From the NCBI RefSeq assembly GCF_900109685.1, contig NZ_FOBB01000012.1, forward strand, positions 186,001 to 250,000: 64,000 nt of DNA. Reading direction: 5' to 3'. This document shows, piece after piece, positions 62,092 through 64,000 of this stretch. The DNA comes from Chitinophaga rupis. GTDB lineage: Bacteria > Bacteroidota > Bacteroidia > Chitinophagales > Chitinophagaceae. The notes beneath the pieces were generated by a model. The model ran no database searches. It had not been told where the DNA came from and saw nothing but the letters and a program-made list of their open reading frames with translations. The translations under genes and the position numbers were made by a program. Position 1 is the first letter of the stretch, and each line of letters opens with the position of its first letter.

Positions 62092-62555
62092 AGTAAAAAC
62101 TCCTTTAATAATTTTAGGGAGAGCAAAGATAAATCAATGTTTTAAAAATACCAAATGCAATCAGGTTCACTATTTCACATTTCCGGAGCCTGGAAAGCAA
62201 AGGTAAAGGTAATTTAACCGGTGTTCCATTCGGGTGTAACTGGTACCCTCCCCTCCTAAAACAGCCCCGTAATCCGTGTGCAACCCGTGCGCAACTCCTC
62301 CCCCCTACATAAAACCCTACCCATAACCCTCCCCTATCATTTTCCCATGTCCTTCTCATGTCTTTCTCGTGTCTTTCCCTACTGGATCCCATGTTTTTCC
62401 CTGGTCCATCCCTGGTGAAGTCCATGTCAAAGCCCTGATCTGATCAGTCTGAATAGTTCCTTGATCAGGCTGGGAGCCTCTTCTATATCATACCTCTTAC
62501 TTCTTCCCTCCTTTTTCCTCCAAGTTGCTTACTTTTAAATACTAAAGTAAACGTT
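62092..62555. repeat. Spacer with rpsU promoter and a pyrimidine-rich degenerate repeat tract
   Basis: 464 bases between the divergent rpsU and riboflavin synthase genes. Besides the rpsU promoter it holds a C/T-rich tract (about 62265-62420) with loosely repeated CATGTCTTTCTC units (CCATGTCCTTCTCATG, CTTTCTCGTGTCTTTCC), mirror of the purine tract near 60500. A bulged hairpin at 62431-62471 (AGCCCTGATC with GATCAGGCT) precedes ribE. No gene is called here. Confidence 0.55.
62124..62155 (-). promoter_or_regulatory. Promoter of rpsU
   Basis: Minus-strand TTTG (plus 62152-62155), 20 bases, then TATCTTTG (plus 62124-62131), a full -33/-7 match, 33 bases before the rpsU start. Confidence 0.65.
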
Positions 62556-63152
62556 ATGTTCACCGGTATCATAGAATCATTAGGAGAAGTAGTATCCACT
62601 AAAAAGGAAGGCAGCAACCTGGTTATCAGCATACAATCCAACCTAACGCCGGAGCTGAAGGTAGACCAGAGCATTGCCCACAACGGCGTATGCCTGACCG
62701 TAACCGGCCTGCAGGACAACACCTACGAAATAGTAGCCGTGGCTGAAACCCTGCAAAAATCCAACCTGGGCCAGCTAAGCCCCGGGGACCGGGTGAACCT
62801 GGAAAGGGCTATGGTGTTCAATGGCCGTATAGATGGGCACCTGGTACAGGGCCATGTAGACGGTGTGGGCGAATGCCTGTCCAAAACCTCACAAAATGGC
62901 AGCTGGGAATACCGTTTCCGGTACCCGGCCGATTTTGCCGCCCTGCTGGTGGAAAAAGGCTCCATTTGCCTGAACGGCATCAGCCTTACCATCTTTAACG
63001 TAACGGACCGGGAGTTTTCCGTGGCCGTGATCCCCTACACCTATCAGCACACCAATATATCTGCCGTAGCACCCGGTCATACCGTTAACCTGGAATTTGA
63101 CATCCTGGGAAAATATGTGGCAAGGCAGCTGGCAGTAACCGCGAAGAATTAA
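62556..63152 (+). CDS. ribE: Riboflavin synthase, alpha subunit
   Basis: 198 residues. Two lumazine-binding repeats: MFTGIIESLGEVVSTKKEGS with IAHNGVCLTVTGLQDNTYEI, and VFNGRIDGHLVQGHVDGVGE with ICLNGISLTIFNVTDREFSV; the last steps of riboflavin synthesis (6,7-dimethyl-8-ribityllumazine dismutation) are the known reaction. The MFTGIIE start is diagnostic. A nitronate monooxygenase gene follows after 11 bases; since that enzyme uses FMN the pairing may be meaningful, an inference. Confidence 0.96.
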   Translation: MFTGIIESLGEVVSTKKEGSNLVISIQSNLTPELKVDQSIAHNGVCLTVTGLQDNTYEIVAVAETLQKSNLGQLSPGDRVNLERAMVFNGRIDGHLVQGHVDGVGECLSKTSQNGSWEYRFRYPADFAALLVEKGSICLNGISLTIFNVTDREFSVAVIPYTYQHTNISAVAPGHTVNLEFDILGKYVARQLAVTAKN

Positions 63153-63163
63153 TTACGAATTGC

Positions 63164-64000
63164 ATGCTCAACTTCACCCAGGCATTCCACGTCCGTTACC
63201 CTATTATCCAGGCGCCTATGTTCCTGGTAAGTAATGAAGCTATGGTTAAAGCCGCCATGGACAATGGCATTGCCGGTACCTTTCCATCCCTCAACTTTCG
63301 TAAGGAAGGCGAGCTGAAAGCCCTGCTGGACCGGTTAAATGAACACATTACTACCCATAACCCTGCCGGCAGCTATGGCGTAAACCTGATCGTTCAAAAA
63401 ACAAACCCGCTATATGTAAAGCATTTACAGGTTTGTGCAGCAGCTAAAGTGCCCTTATACATCACCTCCCTGGGTAATCCGCGCCAGGTAATTGATGCCG
63501 CCCACAGCTATGGCGGTAAAGTGTTGTGCGATGTAACCAACCTGCAGCACGCAGAAAAGGCCGCCAAAGAAGGCTGCGATGGCTTTATTGCCGTATGCGC
63601 AGGCGCAGGCGGGCATGCAGGCCCCTACCCTATGCACGTGCTGGTGCCAGCCCTGCAAAAAGCCTTCCCGGATAAATACCTGGTAGCGGCCGGCGGTATT
63701 GCTACCGGCCAGCAAATAGCCAGTGCAATGATATTGGGGGCGCAGGCGGTATCCATCGGCACCCGTTTTATTGCCAGCATAGAAGCCAGCGTAAGTGATG
63801 AGTATAAGCAGGCCATCCTGGAATATGGCATGGAAGATATTGTGCTTACTGAGCGCCTGTCCGGTACGCCCTGCAATATCATCAATACCCCTGCCGCAAA
63901 AAAAATAGGCTATAAGCAGAACTGGATGGAAAAAATGCTGAGCCACAACCCGCGTACCCGCAAATATTTTAAAATGCTGGTACAGCTGCGCGGCATGAAA
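63164..64000 (+). CDS. Nitronate monooxygenase / 2-nitropropane dioxygenase family, 3' end outside window
   Basis: 279 residues visible from the ATG at 63164, open at the window edge. The FMN-binding TIM barrel is seen in FHVRYPIIQAPMFLVSNEAM (N-terminus), GFIAVCAGAGGHAGPYPMHV (about 145-165), VAAGGIATGQQIASAMILGA and AVSIGTRFIASIEA. The catalytic His of the family is in the GGHAG segment. Such flavoenzymes oxidise alkyl nitronates; related members are enoyl-ACP reductases, so the function is not fixed. It lies 11 bases after ribE on the same strand. Confidence 0.9.
   Translation, partial: MLNFTQAFHVRYPIIQAPMFLVSNEAMVKAAMDNGIAGTFPSLNFRKEGELKALLDRLNEHITTHNPAGSYGVNLIVQKTNPLYVKHLQVCAAAKVPLYITSLGNPRQVIDAAHSYGGKVLCDVTNLQHAEKAAKEGCDGFIAVCAGAGGHAGPYPMHVLVPALQKAFPDKYLVAAGGIATGQQIASAMILGAQAVSIGTRFIASIEASVSDEYKQAILEYGMEDIVLTERLSGTPCNIINTPAAKKIGYKQNWMEKMLSHNPRTRKYFKMLVQLRGMK

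Noticed and set aside
62114..62425. Minus-strand ORF of 103 codons before ribE
   Set aside because: It runs through the pyrimidine repeat tract and the rpsU promoter.
62431..62555. FMN riboswitch in front of ribE
   Set aside because: I looked for the conserved RFN elements (AGGGGUC-like and GAACCGGUGG-like) and found only a short bulged hairpin.

Overview
The window looks like chromosomal DNA of a Bacteroidota bacterium, most likely family Chitinophagaceae (Chitinophaga or a close relative). I infer this from the protein families present: an STN-plus-carboxypeptidase-like TonB-dependent receptor with FecR, DUF4397 and DUF4254 proteins, many secreted glycan-active enzymes, and a beta-prime/beta polymerase pair typical of the phylum. 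It also fits the repeated occurrence of the Bacteroidota -7 promoter element TAnnTTTG at sensible distances from starts. No taxonomic search could be run, so the genus is uncertain.

Positions 1-21579 are a mosaic of short transcription units: the tail of an ABC exporter, a methyltransferase, a metallo-beta-lactamase-fold hydrolase, a GH89 alpha-N-acetylglucosaminidase, an AraC regulator facing an AhpD-like protein and an HSL-type hydrolase, a PQQ/cytochrome c dehydrogenase, small DUF3175/DUF2945 proteins, an SDR plus Atu4866 pair, a TonB-C protein, an OmpA lipoprotein-like protein, a subtilisin, a cupin, a large parallel beta-helix protein, tRNA-Gln, and a GT9 heptosyltransferase with a DUF4254 partner.

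Positions 21580-34835 hold an envelope regulation and uptake locus: an ECF sigma factor followed by an S41 protease on the plus strand and, on the minus strand, FecR, a TonB-dependent receptor and three secreted or lipoprotein genes, two of them paralogous. An APC permease, a Skp-like protein and a DUF4397 lipoprotein follow.

Positions 34945-59750 are the transcription/translation core, read on the minus strand in the order tRNA-Thr, tRNA-Tyr, tRNA-Gly, tRNA-Thr, tuf, tRNA-Trp, secE, nusG, then (after a gap) rplK, rplA, rplJ, rplL, rpoB, rpoC. The normally continuous nusG-rplK junction is split by about 11 kb. The interrupting DNA carries a PAAR-like/RHS polymorphic toxin, a CPCC-type cysteine-rich probable immunity protein, two unrecognised proteins, a 1154-residue multi-pass membrane protein with Cache-like ectodomains and a winged-helix-like cytoplasmic part, and a frameshifted DUF1579 gene. 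Both halves carry candidate promoters and terminators that would let each work alone. This toxin island is the most interesting part of the window.

Positions 59751-64000 contain hpf/raiA, a XerC/D-type recombinase, rpsU, riboflavin synthase and the start of a nitronate monooxygenase. Many spacers in the window hold long imperfect inverted repeats built from short degenerate units; the sequence differs from place to place but the design is the same.
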